Below, piece after piece: positions 53,290 through 62,426 of a DNA stretch of 64,000 nucleotides. The first letter of the stretch is position 1; every line of letters begins with the position of its first letter. The stretch comes from Emticicia sp. 21SJ11W-3. Lineage in GTDB: Bacteria > Bacteroidota > Bacteroidia > Cytophagales > Spirosomataceae. Both the position numbers and the translations under genes were made by a program. Location: contig NZ_CP092074.1 of assembly GCF_024138715.1 (NCBI RefSeq), positions 2,170,001 to 2,234,000 of the forward strand, given 5' to 3'. The notes beneath the pieces were generated by a model. The model was not told the origin of the DNA and ran no database searches. It saw nothing but the letters and a program-made list of their open reading frames with translations.

Positions 53290-56031
53290 ATGAATTTTCA
53301 GAAATTAACCTGGATAAGTCTTGCCGGGGCTGCAATTATTGCAGCTGCCTCAGTTTTTTATTCCACCCGTGGGCATATCAGTTATAATGAAGATATCCGT
53401 CCGGTTTTTAACAAGAAATGTATAGTTTGTCATGGCGGCGTAAAAAAAAGCGGGGGTTTTAGTCTGCTTTTCAGAGACGAGGCACTTGCAAAGGCCAAGT
53501 CGGGCAGGTTTGCTATTATTCCGTTTGATGCCGAAAACTCAGAACTTGTAAAAAGACTTAAAACGCATGACAAAGAAGCGCGCATGCCTTTAGATGCCGA
53601 GCCTCTCAGCGATGAAGAAATAAGTAAAATAGAAAGGTGGATAAATGAAGGCGCAAAATGGGAGGACCACTGGGCTTATATAAAACCGGATAAATCTATT
53701 GCGCCACCAGATATTAACGACCCATGGATTGTAAATGGAATAGATAACTTTATTATAGACAAGCTGAGAAAGGAGGGTTTAACGCATTCGCCGGAGGCAG
53801 ATAAAACGGCATTATTGCGCAGATTAAGCCTTGATTTAATTGGTTTACCGCCCACCATGCAAGAAACCCAGGCCTTTATTAATGATATAAGTGCCAATGC
53901 CTACGAAAAGCAGGTGAACCGACTGTTGATGTCGCCCCAGTTTGGTGAGCGATGGGCAACCATGTGGCTGGACCTGGCTCGTTATGCAGATTCAAAAGGT
54001 TATGAGAAAGATTTAGACCGGAGCATCTGGCAGTACCGCGACTGGGTAATCAGGGCATTTAATGCTGATATGCCTTTCAATCAGTTTACGATTCATCAGC
54101 TGGCCGGTGATTTATTGCCGCAATCAGCTGACATCAGCGCCGGGGAAATTGAAAACCGGCTGATAGCCACGGCTTTTCATAGAAACACGATGGCTAATGA
54201 TGAAGGTGGCACCAACGATGAGGAGTTCAGAAATATGGCTCTGCTCGACAGGGTTTCAACTACATGGGAAGTCTGGCAAGGCACTACCATGGCCTGCGTG
54301 CAATGCCATAGCCACCCTTATGACCCTTTCAGGCAGAAAGATTTTTATCAGTCGTTTGCTTTTTTTAACAATACACAAGACCGCGACCTTTATAACGACA
54401 AACCCCTGCTGAAAACCTACCACCCTGCCAAAGAGAAAGAACTGAAAAAACTGCTTACATGGCTGAAAAGCATTGAGCATAACCCGGAACCCATTTCAGC
54501 GAAAATTCCACTTGATAGGCAAAAACAGGATTATTTACGCCGGATGGGTTTATATAGAATTGAAGCCGAAGATTTTGACAGCGCCAGCAGACACATTGAG
54601 CTATGGAATAACCAGAAAACCATTATGCAAACCACCGAGGGCGCTTATACGGTTTATGAAGATGTAGATCTGACAGGCATTACCCAGGTTACCTACCGAT
54701 ACCAGAGCGGTGCTGAAAACGCTTTTATTGAAATGCGGCTCGGGAGCTCGGAAGGAGAACTGATAAGCAAAGTTGAAACCAGATGCAGTGAAGAAACCGT
54801 TAATGACGGGTGGTCGCGCTGGAAAGATTACACCACTACTAGCGGTAAAATAAAGCCAACCAAAGGTGTACATGATGTGTATCTGGTTTACAGAAAGGGC
54901 AGGAGTTTCTGGACAGACCTGATACATCTGGACTGGATGGACTTACAACATAGCGCCCCTTTGAAGAATAAATTTGGCAAGGCATTCAGCGATTCTCTTG
55001 ACAAGCTGGTGATGATTGAAAGCATTGCTACCCCTGTTGTATTGGAAATGGCTCCGAACAGAAGACGTAAAACCCATGTTTTCGTCAGAGGAAACTGGAT
55101 GGTGCATGGCGACCAGGTTAAGCCTGATGTACCTGGCTCATTGCCTGATTTGGGGAGGCTTAAAGCAGACCGTCTGGGCTTTGCACAATGGCTGGTAAGC
55201 AATGAAAATCCGCTTACGGCGAGAGTGATGGCAAACAGATTCTGGGAGCAACTGTTCGGTAATGGAATTGTGGAATCGCTGGAGGATTTCGGCACTATGG
55301 GTGCCAGACCTTCGCATCCTGAACTACTCGACTGGCTGGCTGTGCGTTTCAGAGATGATTATAAATGGAGCGTAAAGAAATTACTGAAACTAATGGTGAT
55401 GTCGGCAACTTACAGGCAAACAGAAATGGTGAATAAAGATTTGCTTGAAAAAGACCCCCGCAATCTGTTACTGGCTCGCGGGCCACGGGTAAGGTTGTCG
55501 TCAGAGCAAATAAAAGACCAGGCGCTGTTTGTAAGTAACTTACTAAACAAGCAAATGTATGGCCCAAGTGTAAAACCACCCAACCCGACTGACGAAAGCT
55601 GGCGCCGAGAACCCAAAGACAACCTTTTCAGAAGAGCAGTTTATACCTATTGGCGGCGCACTAATCCATATCCGTCTATGATTACGTTTGACAGCCCTCA
55701 ACGCAATGTCTGCACCTCGCGCCGGATTCGTACCAATACGCCATTACAGGCCTTAACCACTTTAAACGATACCGTTTTTTATGCGGCAGCACAAAATATT
55801 GCCCTGAAAATGCAGGCAGTTAAAAGCCCCAGGGTAGAGGAAAAGCTGAAACAGGGATATCAGTATCTGTTTCAGAAAGCCCCCGGCGATACTAAAACCC
55901 GTTTGTTGTATCAATTGTATCAGGACGCGCTCCTTGAATTGAGAAAGAAAAAAGACCGTGAAGCAGAATTGGGAGCCTTAACCCTGACAGCCAACGCCAT
56001 GATGAACCTGGATGAATTTTTGACCAAATGA
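53290..56031 (+). CDS. PSD1-type cytochrome c domain protein with DUF1549 and DUF1553
   Basis: This secreted protein of about 913 residues (932 from the first ATG at 53233) belongs to the group common in Planctomycetes. After a membrane or signal segment comes a cytochrome-type region with CIVCHGG, then DUF1549 (WAYIKPDKS to about residue 400, with a second heme-type motif ACVQCHSHPYDPF), a middle beta domain and DUF1553 (LTARVMANRFWEQLFGNGIVESLEDFG to the end with TPLQALTTLNDTVFYAAA). Such proteins are thought to work with a DUF1501 partner on sulfated glycans or other polymers. ATG 53290 gives the best leader; 53275 is possible. The next ATG overlaps its stop. Confidence 0.88.
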   Translation: MNFQKLTWISLAGAAIIAAASVFYSTRGHISYNEDIRPVFNKKCIVCHGGVKKSGGFSLLFRDEALAKAKSGRFAIIPFDAENSELVKRLKTHDKEARMPLDAEPLSDEEISKIERWINEGAKWEDHWAYIKPDKSIAPPDINDPWIVNGIDNFIIDKLRKEGLTHSPEADKTALLRRLSLDLIGLPPTMQETQAFINDISANAYEKQVNRLLMSPQFGERWATMWLDLARYADSKGYEKDLDRSIWQYRDWVIRAFNADMPFNQFTIHQLAGDLLPQSADISAGEIENRLIATAFHRNTMANDEGGTNDEEFRNMALLDRVSTTWEVWQGTTMACVQCHSHPYDPFRQKDFYQSFAFFNNTQDRDLYNDKPLLKTYHPAKEKELKKLLTWLKSIEHNPEPISAKIPLDRQKQDYLRRMGLYRIEAEDFDSASRHIELWNNQKTIMQTTEGAYTVYEDVDLTGITQVTYRYQSGAENAFIEMRLGSSEGELISKVETRCSEETVNDGWSRWKDYTTTSGKIKPTKGVHDVYLVYRKGRSFWTDLIHLDWMDLQHSAPLKNKFGKAFSDSLDKLVMIESIATPVVLEMAPNRRRKTHVFVRGNWMVHGDQVKPDVPGSLPDLGRLKADRLGFAQWLVSNENPLTARVMANRFWEQLFGNGIVESLEDFGTMGARPSHPELLDWLAVRFRDDYKWSVKKLLKLMVMSATYRQTEMVNKDLLEKDPRNLLLARGPRVRLSSEQIKDQALFVSNLLNKQMYGPSVKPPNPTDESWRREPKDNLFRRAVYTYWRRTNPYPSMITFDSPQRNVCTSRRIRTNTPLQALTTLNDTVFYAAAQNIALKMQAVKSPRVEEKLKQGYQYLFQKAPGDTKTRLLYQLYQDALLELRKKKDREAELGALTLTANAMMNLDEFLTK

Positions 56032-57512
56032 AAAGAATATCGATTACAGAAGAGGCTTTTTTAGAAGAAGCCAAGTTAAATACCCGGCGCCATTTTCTGA
56101 AACAATGTACTTCAGGCCTTGGCGGTTTAGCTGTTTCTTCTTTGCTGGGCGGTTGCTTTGGTGGTTCTTCAGATAAGCCACAACTCAACGAAAACCCGCT
56201 GGCTGTCAGACCATCGCATTTCAGCCCCAAAGCCAAACGTATTATCTTTATGCACATGGAGGGGGCGCCGTCGCAGCTTGAATTGTTCGATTACAAGCCA
56301 GAACTGGCAAGGCTTGACGGACAGCTTTGTCCGCCTTCCCTGCTTGAAGGTAAGCGATTTGCTTTTATTAAAGGGGTACCCAAAATGCTGGGACCGCAGT
56401 CAACCTTTCAGCAATATGGGCAATCGGGTGCCTGGTTTTCAGACTACTTCAACTATTTGCCAAAGCTGGCTGATGACCTCACCTTTCTGAAAGCTATGCA
56501 TACCGACGAATTTAACCATGCACCTGCGCAGTTGTTTATGCATACGGGTGCTTCAAGAGTCGGCCGGCCGAGTATGGGGTCTTGGATAACCTATGGGCTT
56601 GGTTCTGAAAACCAGAATCTTCCGGGTTATGTGGTGTTGGTGTCTGGCTCTGAGCCAAGTGCTGGCAAATATCTGTGGGGCAACGGCTTTTTGCCATCTG
56701 TATACCAGGGTGTACAATGCCGGTCGAAAGGTGATCCGGTTTTATACATTAACAACCCGGGTAATATTGATAGCACACTCAGAAAAAAATCTATTGAAAC
56801 CATCAATAAAATTAATGAACTGACATATCAGGAAGTAGGCGACCCCGAGATTCTGACACGTATATCTCAATATGAGTTAGCATACAGAATGCAGGCCGAA
56901 GTGCCGGGAACAATGGATATCTCTGGCGAACCGGCATATATACATGAAATGTATGGTACTGAACCCGGCAAGGCCAGCTTTGCCAATAACTGCCTGCTGG
57001 CCAGAAAACTATTGGAGAAAGGCGTAAGGGTAGTGCAGCTGTTTGACCGCCGGTGGGATAACCACGGAACGGATGCCGGCAGTGGAGTAGATATTGGTTT
57101 AAGAAGAAACGTAGAATATGTTGACAAACCAATATCAGCCTTGATACTTGACTTGAAACAACGAGGTTTGCTGGAAGATACCCTCATTGTGTGGGGGGGC
57201 GAATTTGGCAGAACGCCCATGATGGAAAACAGGGCAGGGGATAACAATACGCCATTTAAAGGCCGCGACCACCACGTGGATGCCTTTACTATGTTTATGG
57301 CTGGTGCAGGTTTGAAAAAAGGGTATTCGCACGGAGAAACCGACGAGATAGGATATTACGGTATTAAAGGCCGCACCCATATACATGATTTGCAGGCAAC
57401 TATTTTGCATCTGATGGGCTTTGACCATGAAAAGCTGGTGTTTCCGTTTCAGGGCAGAAATTTCAGATTAACCGATGTAGCAGGCAAAGTGGTGAACGAG
57501 GTACTGGCTTAA
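56028..57512 (+). CDS. DUF1501 domain protein with Tat-type leader
   Basis: This 494-residue protein has a twin-arginine leader (NTRRHFLKQCTSGLGG, about 22-37) and an alkaline-phosphatase-like DUF1501 core with FMHMEGAPSQLELFDYKPEL (motif I region) and LIVWGGEFGRTPMMENRAGDNNTPFKGRDHH (metal ligands Asp/His) near the end. It probably acts in the periplasm as a sulfatase- or phosphatase-fold enzyme. Its ATG overlaps the stop of the DUF1549/1553 gene by four bases, so the two are made together. A terminator follows. Confidence 0.9.
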   Translation: MKRISITEEAFLEEAKLNTRRHFLKQCTSGLGGLAVSSLLGGCFGGSSDKPQLNENPLAVRPSHFSPKAKRIIFMHMEGAPSQLELFDYKPELARLDGQLCPPSLLEGKRFAFIKGVPKMLGPQSTFQQYGQSGAWFSDYFNYLPKLADDLTFLKAMHTDEFNHAPAQLFMHTGASRVGRPSMGSWITYGLGSENQNLPGYVVLVSGSEPSAGKYLWGNGFLPSVYQGVQCRSKGDPVLYINNPGNIDSTLRKKSIETINKINELTYQEVGDPEILTRISQYELAYRMQAEVPGTMDISGEPAYIHEMYGTEPGKASFANNCLLARKLLEKGVRVVQLFDRRWDNHGTDAGSGVDIGLRRNVEYVDKPISALILDLKQRGLLEDTLIVWGGEFGRTPMMENRAGDNNTPFKGRDHHVDAFTMFMAGAGLKKGYSHGETDEIGYYGIKGRTHIHDLQATILHLMGFDHEKLVFPFQGRNFRLTDVAGKVVNEVLA

Positions 57513-57563
57513 TAATACTTTGTGTAATACATGTTTGACTCAGCGGTATGCCGTGGTAAAATT

Positions 57564-57598
57564 AAACCCTGCTTCCAAACTGGTTGAAAGCAGGGTTT
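57564..57598. terminator. Terminator between convergent DUF1501 and fumC genes
   Basis: A perfect 11-base-pair stem (57564-57574 with 57588-57598) with T-run on the plus strand and A-run on the other side; serves both genes. Confidence 0.85.
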
Positions 57599-57615
57599 TT
57601 ATTGAGGTTGGAGTA

Positions 57616-59016
57616 CTATTTCAAACTACCCACCATATCTTCAGGTTTTACCCATTCGTCAAATTCTTCAGCTGTCAGGTATCCAAGTCTGATAGCCGTT
57701 TCTTTCAAAGTGCTTCCTGTTTTATGTGCAGTCTGTGCAATTTCAGCTGCCTTATAATAACCAATTTTGGTGTTAAGGGCAGTAACCAACATCAACGAAT
57801 TATCAACATGCTTTTTGATATTTTCTTTCAAGGGCTCAATACCAACGGCACATTTATCATTGAAAGACACGCAACCATCGCCAAGCAAACGTGCCGAATG
57901 CAGAAAGTTGTATATCATTACCGGTTTAAAAACGTTCAGTTCAAAATGACCCATTGAACCACCTACGTTAATGGCCACGTCGTTACCCATTACCTGCGCG
58001 GCAATCATGGTTAATGCTTCGCATTGGGTTGGGTTTACTTTGCCCGGCATTATTGATGAACCTGGTTCGTTGTCTGGTATGAAAATTTCACCAATACCTG
58101 AACGTGGGCCAGACGATAACATTCTGATGTCATTAGCAATTTTCATCAGGCTAACCGCTACTGTTTTCAAGGCACCGTGTGCTTCAACAATGGCATCATG
58201 CGCTGCCAGGGCCTCAAATTTATTTTCTGCTGTTACAAACGGAATACCCGTAAGGCCGGCAATATGTTTTGCTACCAGTTCTGAATACCCTTGCGGTGTA
58301 TTAATACCTGTGCCAACAGCAGTACCACCCAATGCCAGCTCTGAAAGGTGCGCCAATGTGTTCTTGATGGCTTTCAAGCCATGATTCAGCTGAGACACAT
58401 AACCAGAAAACTCTTGTCCGAGTGTCAAAGGCGTGGCATCCATAAAGTGGGTGCGGCCAATTTTAACTACATTTTTAAATGCTTCCGATTTCTCAGCCAG
58501 TGTATCACGTAGTTTTTCTATACCCGGAATGGTCGTTTCAACCAGCATTTTATATGCTGCAATGTGCATGGCAGTCGGGAATGTATCGTTTGATGACTGC
58601 GATTTATTTACATCATCATTCGGGTGAAGGAATTTGGTTTTATCGCCCAATTCACCACCTTGCAGAACGTGTCCGCGGTAAGCAATTACTTCGTTGCAGT
58701 TCATGTTAGATTGTGTGCCAGAACCAGTCTGCCATACTACCAGCGGAAACTGGTCGTCCAGTTTACCATCCAGTATTTCCTGACAAACAGTGCCTATCAA
58801 ATCTGCTTTTTCTTTAGGTAGTACACCTAAATCAAAGTTGGTCAAGGCTGCTCCGTGTTTCAGGTAAGCAAAAGCTTTGATGATTTCTTTCGGCATTTTA
58901 TTGATATCCTGCGCAATTTTAAAGTTTTCAATAGAGCGTTGCGTTTGTGCACCCCAATATACGTCAGCAGGCACCTGCACCTCGCCCATTGTATCTTTTT
59001 CTATTCTGTACTGCAT
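57616..59016 (-). CDS. fumC: Class II fumarate hydratase
   Basis: FumC interconverts fumarate and malate without an iron-sulfur cluster. The 466-residue protein has the class II order: [32 protein letters not shown] at the start, [14 protein letters not shown], the TSQS-like [18 protein letters not shown], and the signature [16 protein letters not shown] in the C-terminal half. It is on the minus strand, convergent with the DUF1501 gene. A promoter box (TACTTTTG) lies 47 bases upstream of the ATG. Confidence 0.97.
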   Translation of the reverse strand: MQYRIEKDTMGEVQVPADVYWGAQTQRSIENFKIAQDINKMPKEIIKAFAYLKHGAALTNFDLGVLPKEKADLIGTVCQEILDGKLDDQFPLVVWQTGSGTQSNMNCNEVIAYRGHVLQGGELGDKTKFLHPNDDVNKSQSSNDTFPTAMHIAAYKMLVETTIPGIEKLRDTLAEKSEAFKNVVKIGRTHFMDATPLTLGQEFSGYVSQLNHGLKAIKNTLAHLSELALGGTAVGTGINTPQGYSELVAKHIAGLTGIPFVTAENKFEALAAHDAIVEAHGALKTVAVSLMKIANDIRMLSSGPRSGIGEIFIPDNEPGSSIMPGKVNPTQCEALTMIAAQVMGNDVAINVGGSMGHFELNVFKPVMIYNFLHSARLLGDGCVSFNDKCAVGIEPLKENIKKHVDNSLMLVTALNTKIGYYKAAEIAQTAHKTGSTLKETAIRLGYLTAEEFDEWVKPEDMVGSLK

Positions 59017-59062
59017 AATTATTTATGAATTAGATATAATAAGTTAAATAGGAATTTTGGTG

Positions 59063-59070
59063 CAAAAGTA
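59063..59070 (-). promoter_or_regulatory. -7 promoter element of fumC
   Basis: TACTTTTG on the minus strand, exact TAnnTTTG match. Confidence 0.5.
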
Positions 59071-59130
59071 AGTCAGAAAAAAACAGGTAAATAGTTTTTT
59101 TCTGTTTTTTTCAATGAAAAATTCATTAAA

Positions 59131-59154
59131 AAAGCACAGCCTGAGCTGTGCTTT
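59131..59154 (-). terminator. Terminator after apaG
   Basis: A perfect 10-base-pair stem (59131-59140 with 59145-59154) and four-base loop, followed on the minus strand by a T6 run. The stem sequence resembles that of the clpC terminator. Confidence 0.82.
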
Positions 59155-59215
59155 CATATATACTGTTTGTTCAGATTTAATCAATGCAAAAGTTTAAAAT
59201 CAGGTAAGCATAACC

Positions 59216-59620
59216 TTAGTTTAGTCTGTAAGGCGTTATCAGATTAAACTCCGGAATCTGGACACTGAATTTGTTGCCGTCAACAAGACGCTCCATAATA
59301 AAAGTGCCCACCATCTTACCTATGGATGATTTCAGGCTACAGCCCGAAATGTATTCATGACTTTCACCCGGTTCCAGAATGGGGGTTTGGCCTACCACCC
59401 CTTCGCCTTCTACTTCTTTTACCGGTGCAACAGAGTCATATATCAGCCACTTTCTTCTTTGTAATTGTATGGTGTTGTTACTGTGATTTTCAATTCTTAT
59501 TCTGTAACTGAATACAAAATGCGATTGAAATGGGCTTGAATAGTCCGGTTGAAATTCCGTTTTTACACTAACTTCTATGCCCTCTGTAGTTGCCGTAATC
59601 GTGTTCATAGTTTCTGACAT
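59216..59620 (-). CDS. apaG: ApaG domain protein
   Basis: This 134-residue immunoglobulin-like beta-sandwich protein matches ApaG throughout: IEVSVKTEFQPDYSSPFQSHFVFSYRIRIENHS, then LQRRKWLIYDS and EVEGEGVVGQTPILEPGESHEYISGCSL. ApaG was linked to diadenosine tetraphosphate and Co/Mg resistance in enterobacteria; its action here is unknown. The start at 59620 puts a 24-base palindrome two bases upstream; ATG 59608 would leave 14 bases. The gene stands alone, flanked by fumC and ung. Confidence 0.95.
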   Translation of the reverse strand: MSETMNTITATTEGIEVSVKTEFQPDYSSPFQSHFVFSYRIRIENHSNNTIQLQRRKWLIYDSVAPVKEVEGEGVVGQTPILEPGESHEYISGCSLKSSIGKMVGTFIMERLVDGNKFSVQIPEFNLITPYRLN

Positions 59621-59622
59621 CT

Positions 59623-59646
59623 ACATCATTTTTGCAAAAATGATGT
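59623..59646. promoter_or_regulatory. 24-base perfect palindrome before apaG
   Basis: Arms ACATCATTTTTG (59623-59634) and CAAAAATGATGT (59635-59646) meet without a spacer, two bases from the apaG start codon. Candidate operator or leader hairpin. Confidence 0.45.
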
Positions 59647-59768
59647 TTAAAAGTTTTAGCAATTTGAGAATCTAATATGTAAATTAACAAATAAATATTT
59701 TTTGAGTGTGTTTTTTTAGAAAAAAGTTGCTAAACGGTAGCATTATCTATTGGCATAACAATTTTTTT

Positions 59769-59776
59769 TATCTTTG
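59769..59776 (+). promoter_or_regulatory. -7 promoter element of ung
   Basis: TATCTTTG, exact TAnnTTTG match, 25 bases before the ATG at 59802. It lies inside the longer open frame, which supports the shorter start. Confidence 0.55.
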
Positions 59777-59801
59777 TTCCGCACCTAAAAAAACAAAAAA
59801 T

Positions 59802-60467
59802 ATGGATGTAAGGATTGCCGAGAGTTGGAAAATCCGGCTGCAGGATGAGTTTGAAAAAGATTATTTTAAAAGTCTCAGTGATTTTGTACGCAACGAATAT
59901 AAAACAGCGGTTTGTTATCCGCCCGGCAGGTTGGTTTTTAATGCTTTTGATAAATGCAGCTTTGACGATACCCGGGTTGTTATTCTGGGGCAAGACCCGT
60001 ATCATGGCCCCGGGCAGGCAAATGGCTTGTGCTTTTCTGTCAATGATGGTATCCCGTCTCCACCATCGCTCATCAATATTTTTAAAGAGATTCATGACGA
60101 TTTAGGCAAGCCTATTCCCAAAAGTGGAAACCTTGAACGCTGGGCAAAACAAGGGGTTTTGCTTCTGAATGCAACACTAACCGTTAGAGCTGCCTCGGCA
60201 GGCTCACATCAAGGCAAAGGTTGGGAGGTTTTTACTGATGCGGTTATCAGGCACCTGAACAACGAAAAAGACGGCATAGTTTTTATGCTTTGGGGAAAAT
60301 ACGCACAGGAAAAAGGCAAAATAATTAATGACAAAAAACACTTTGTTCTACGCGCAAAACACCCGTCACCCATGTCGGCCAATTTTGGCGGGTGGTTTGG
60401 TACCAGGCATTTCAGCCAGGCCAATAATTATCTGGTAAGCAAAGGCCTGCCAACTATTGAATGGTAA
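59802..60467 (+). CDS. ung: Uracil-DNA glycosylase, family 1
   Basis: Ung removes uracil from DNA at the start of base excision repair. From ATG 59802 it has 221 residues, the normal length. The active-site loop VVILGQDPYHGPGQANGLCFS contains the catalytic Asp (GQDPYH), and the leucine-intercalation loop is AKHPSPMSANFGGWFGTRHFS. A longer frame from 59706 adds 32 residues over the promoter and is rejected. It precedes guaA by about 220 bases on the same strand. Confidence 0.96.
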   Translation: MDVRIAESWKIRLQDEFEKDYFKSLSDFVRNEYKTAVCYPPGRLVFNAFDKCSFDDTRVVILGQDPYHGPGQANGLCFSVNDGIPSPPSLINIFKEIHDDLGKPIPKSGNLERWAKQGVLLLNATLTVRAASAGSHQGKGWEVFTDAVIRHLNNEKDGIVFMLWGKYAQEKGKIINDKKHFVLRAKHPSPMSANFGGWFGTRHFSQANNYLVSKGLPTIEW

Positions 60468-60661
60468 ATTGCTACCAGGTATAATTTCAGCACTTTTTAA
60501 ACTTCCAATTTATGATTCATTTGGGTGCTTAATTGGCTGATTATTGCATACTGGCAATACTTTTTGTGCGTAATTACAAATAATTTAACTGATACAGCAC
60601 TTTTGCAGTATCAAATTAATACTTTTTTATAAACTTAATTGCACAGGCATACTAAATCTGC

Positions 60662-60669
60662 TAATTTTG
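60662..60669 (+). promoter_or_regulatory. -7 promoter element of guaA
   Basis: TAATTTTG, exact TAnnTTTG match, 17 bases before the ATG. No purine-riboswitch core was found in the 219-base leader region. Confidence 0.5.
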
Positions 60670-60686
60670 CATTTTAGAAACCTATC

Positions 60687-62216
60687 ATGACAGAACAAAT
60701 TCTTATTCTTGATTTCGGCTCGCAATTTACTCAACTTATTGCCCGAAGAGTTAGAGAACTTAATGTGTATTGTGAGATACACCCTTTCAATAAAATTCCA
60801 GCCATTACTTCTGATATTAAGGGAATTATCCTTTCCGGAAGCCCCTGCTCAGTGCGTGAAGAAGATGCCCCCATTGTTAACTGGCAGGATTTCCCCTCTC
60901 ATGTACCAGTACTGGGTATTTGCTACGGTGCGCAAATGATGGCACAGACAGGTGGAGGTGAAGTACTTCCGTCTTCCATCAGAGAATATGGCCGAACCAT
61001 CCTTAATAATCTGGATAACCGCTATGCCCTTTTTAAGGATGTGGCAGATAACACACAGGTATGGATGTCACACAGCGATACCATTGCCGCACCTCCTGCC
61101 GGGGCAGATATTATTGCCTCAACAGATACCGTAAAGGTAGCTGCTTTCAAAATGCATGACCAGCCTCGCTATGGTATACAGTTTCACCCCGAGGTTACCC
61201 ATACCCTTCAGGGTAAAACCATACTTAAGAATTTTGTGGTAGATATCTGCCAGTGTTCTCAAAGTTGGACACCCGATTCTTTCGCCGAAGCTGCAATCAG
61301 AGAATTAAAAGAAAAGTTGGGTGATGACAAAGTCATTATGGGTCTTTCGGGTGGTGTTGACTCATCGGTTGCAGCCACACTGATACATCATGCCATTGGC
61401 AAAAATCTATACTGTATTTTTGTTGATAACGGCCTGCTTCGTAAAAACGAGTTTGAAGAAGTACTTGAATCCTATAAAGGTCTTGGCCTAAACGTAATAG
61501 GGGTTGATGCCAGAGAGCAGTTTTACAAAGCACTGGAAGGTTTAACAGACCCGGAAGCAAAACGAAAAGCCATTGGTAAAACCTTTATAGATGTGTTTGA
61601 TGCCGAGTCTCATAAAATTGAAGGAGCTAAATGGCTTGGACAGGGAACCATCTACCCCGATGTTATCGAGTCTGTATCGGTAAAAGGGCCTTCTGTTACC
61701 ATCAAGTCTCATCATAATGTTGGTGGATTGCCCGACTTCATGAAGCTGCAAGTGGTAGAACCGCTTCGGCTTTTGTTTAAAGATGGCGTGCGCGAAGTAG
61801 GCAAATCTTTAAATGTACCTGATAACATTATTGGTCGCCATCCTTTCCCGGGTCCTGGTTTGGCCATACGTATTCTTGGCGATATCACTCCCGAAAAAGT
61901 AGATATTTTACAGGAGGTAGATGCCATTTTTATAAATGCCCTGAAAGACACTGGCCTTTACGATAAAGTTTGGCAGGCCGGAGCCATTTTGTTGCCTATA
62001 CAAAGTGTAGGTGTAATGGGCGATGAAAGAACATACGAAAAGGTGGTAGCGCTTCGTGCCGTAACCAGCGTTGATGGTATGACAGCCGACTGGGCTCATT
62101 TGCCTTATGAGTTTTTGGCAGATGTTTCAAATGAAATTATTAACAGGGTAAAAGGGGTAAACAGAGTGGTGTATGACATCAGCTCTAAACCACCAGCTAC
62201 TATTGAGTGGGAGTAA
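60687..62216 (+). CDS. guaA: GMP synthase (glutamine-hydrolysing)
   Basis: GuaA aminates XMP to GMP. The 509-residue protein carries an N-terminal class I glutamine amidotransferase with [18 protein letters not shown] and the cysteine nucleophile in [11 protein letters not shown], then the ATP pyrophosphatase domain with the P-loop [14 protein letters not shown], and the C-terminal dimer domain ending [15 protein letters not shown]. This is the full two-domain form. It is a single-gene unit with its own promoter and a strong terminator. Confidence 0.97.
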   Translation: MTEQILILDFGSQFTQLIARRVRELNVYCEIHPFNKIPAITSDIKGIILSGSPCSVREEDAPIVNWQDFPSHVPVLGICYGAQMMAQTGGGEVLPSSIREYGRTILNNLDNRYALFKDVADNTQVWMSHSDTIAAPPAGADIIASTDTVKVAAFKMHDQPRYGIQFHPEVTHTLQGKTILKNFVVDICQCSQSWTPDSFAEAAIRELKEKLGDDKVIMGLSGGVDSSVAATLIHHAIGKNLYCIFVDNGLLRKNEFEEVLESYKGLGLNVIGVDAREQFYKALEGLTDPEAKRKAIGKTFIDVFDAESHKIEGAKWLGQGTIYPDVIESVSVKGPSVTIKSHHNVGGLPDFMKLQVVEPLRLLFKDGVREVGKSLNVPDNIIGRHPFPGPGLAIRILGDITPEKVDILQEVDAIFINALKDTGLYDKVWQAGAILLPIQSVGVMGDERTYEKVVALRAVTSVDGMTADWAHLPYEFLADVSNEIINRVKGVNRVVYDISSKPPATIEWE

Positions 62217-62234
62217 AATTTGCGCTCATTTATA

Positions 62235-62278
62235 CCATCAAAAAAAGCTCTTTCACAGGAAGGAGCTTTTTTTGATGG
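62235..62278 (+). terminator. Terminator after guaA
   Basis: A perfect 16-base-pair stem (62235-62250 with 62263-62278) with A7/T7 tracts and a 12-base loop. Confidence 0.9.
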
Positions 62279-62332
62279 CAACGGATTGACAATGATTATT
62301 TGCTTCTTGTGTTTTGGAGGCAATTCAAAAAA

Positions 62333-62372
62333 AGAACCCCGAAACCATTTCTTATAAAAGTTTCGGGGTTCT
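62333..62372 (-). terminator. Terminator after the WecA-type gene
   Basis: A perfect 13-base-pair stem (62333-62345 with 62360-62372), 14-base loop, and T-run on the minus strand. Confidence 0.88.
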
Positions 62373-62426
62373 GTTATAATGCTGAAATATATGTCGTAAG
62401 TTTTTTGAACCAACCTTCAAAATAGA

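Noticed and set aside
57520-57957. 145-codon plus-strand open frame opposite fumC
   Set aside because: It starts in the terminator region and continues opposite the conserved C-terminal half of fumC; it is a shadow frame.
60468-60686. Purine riboswitch before guaA
   Set aside because: No three-way junction with the conserved loop sequences is present; only short AT-rich inverted repeats were seen.
62105-62413. 102-codon minus-strand open frame after guaA
   Set aside because: It covers two strong terminators and the end of guaA and has no family match.
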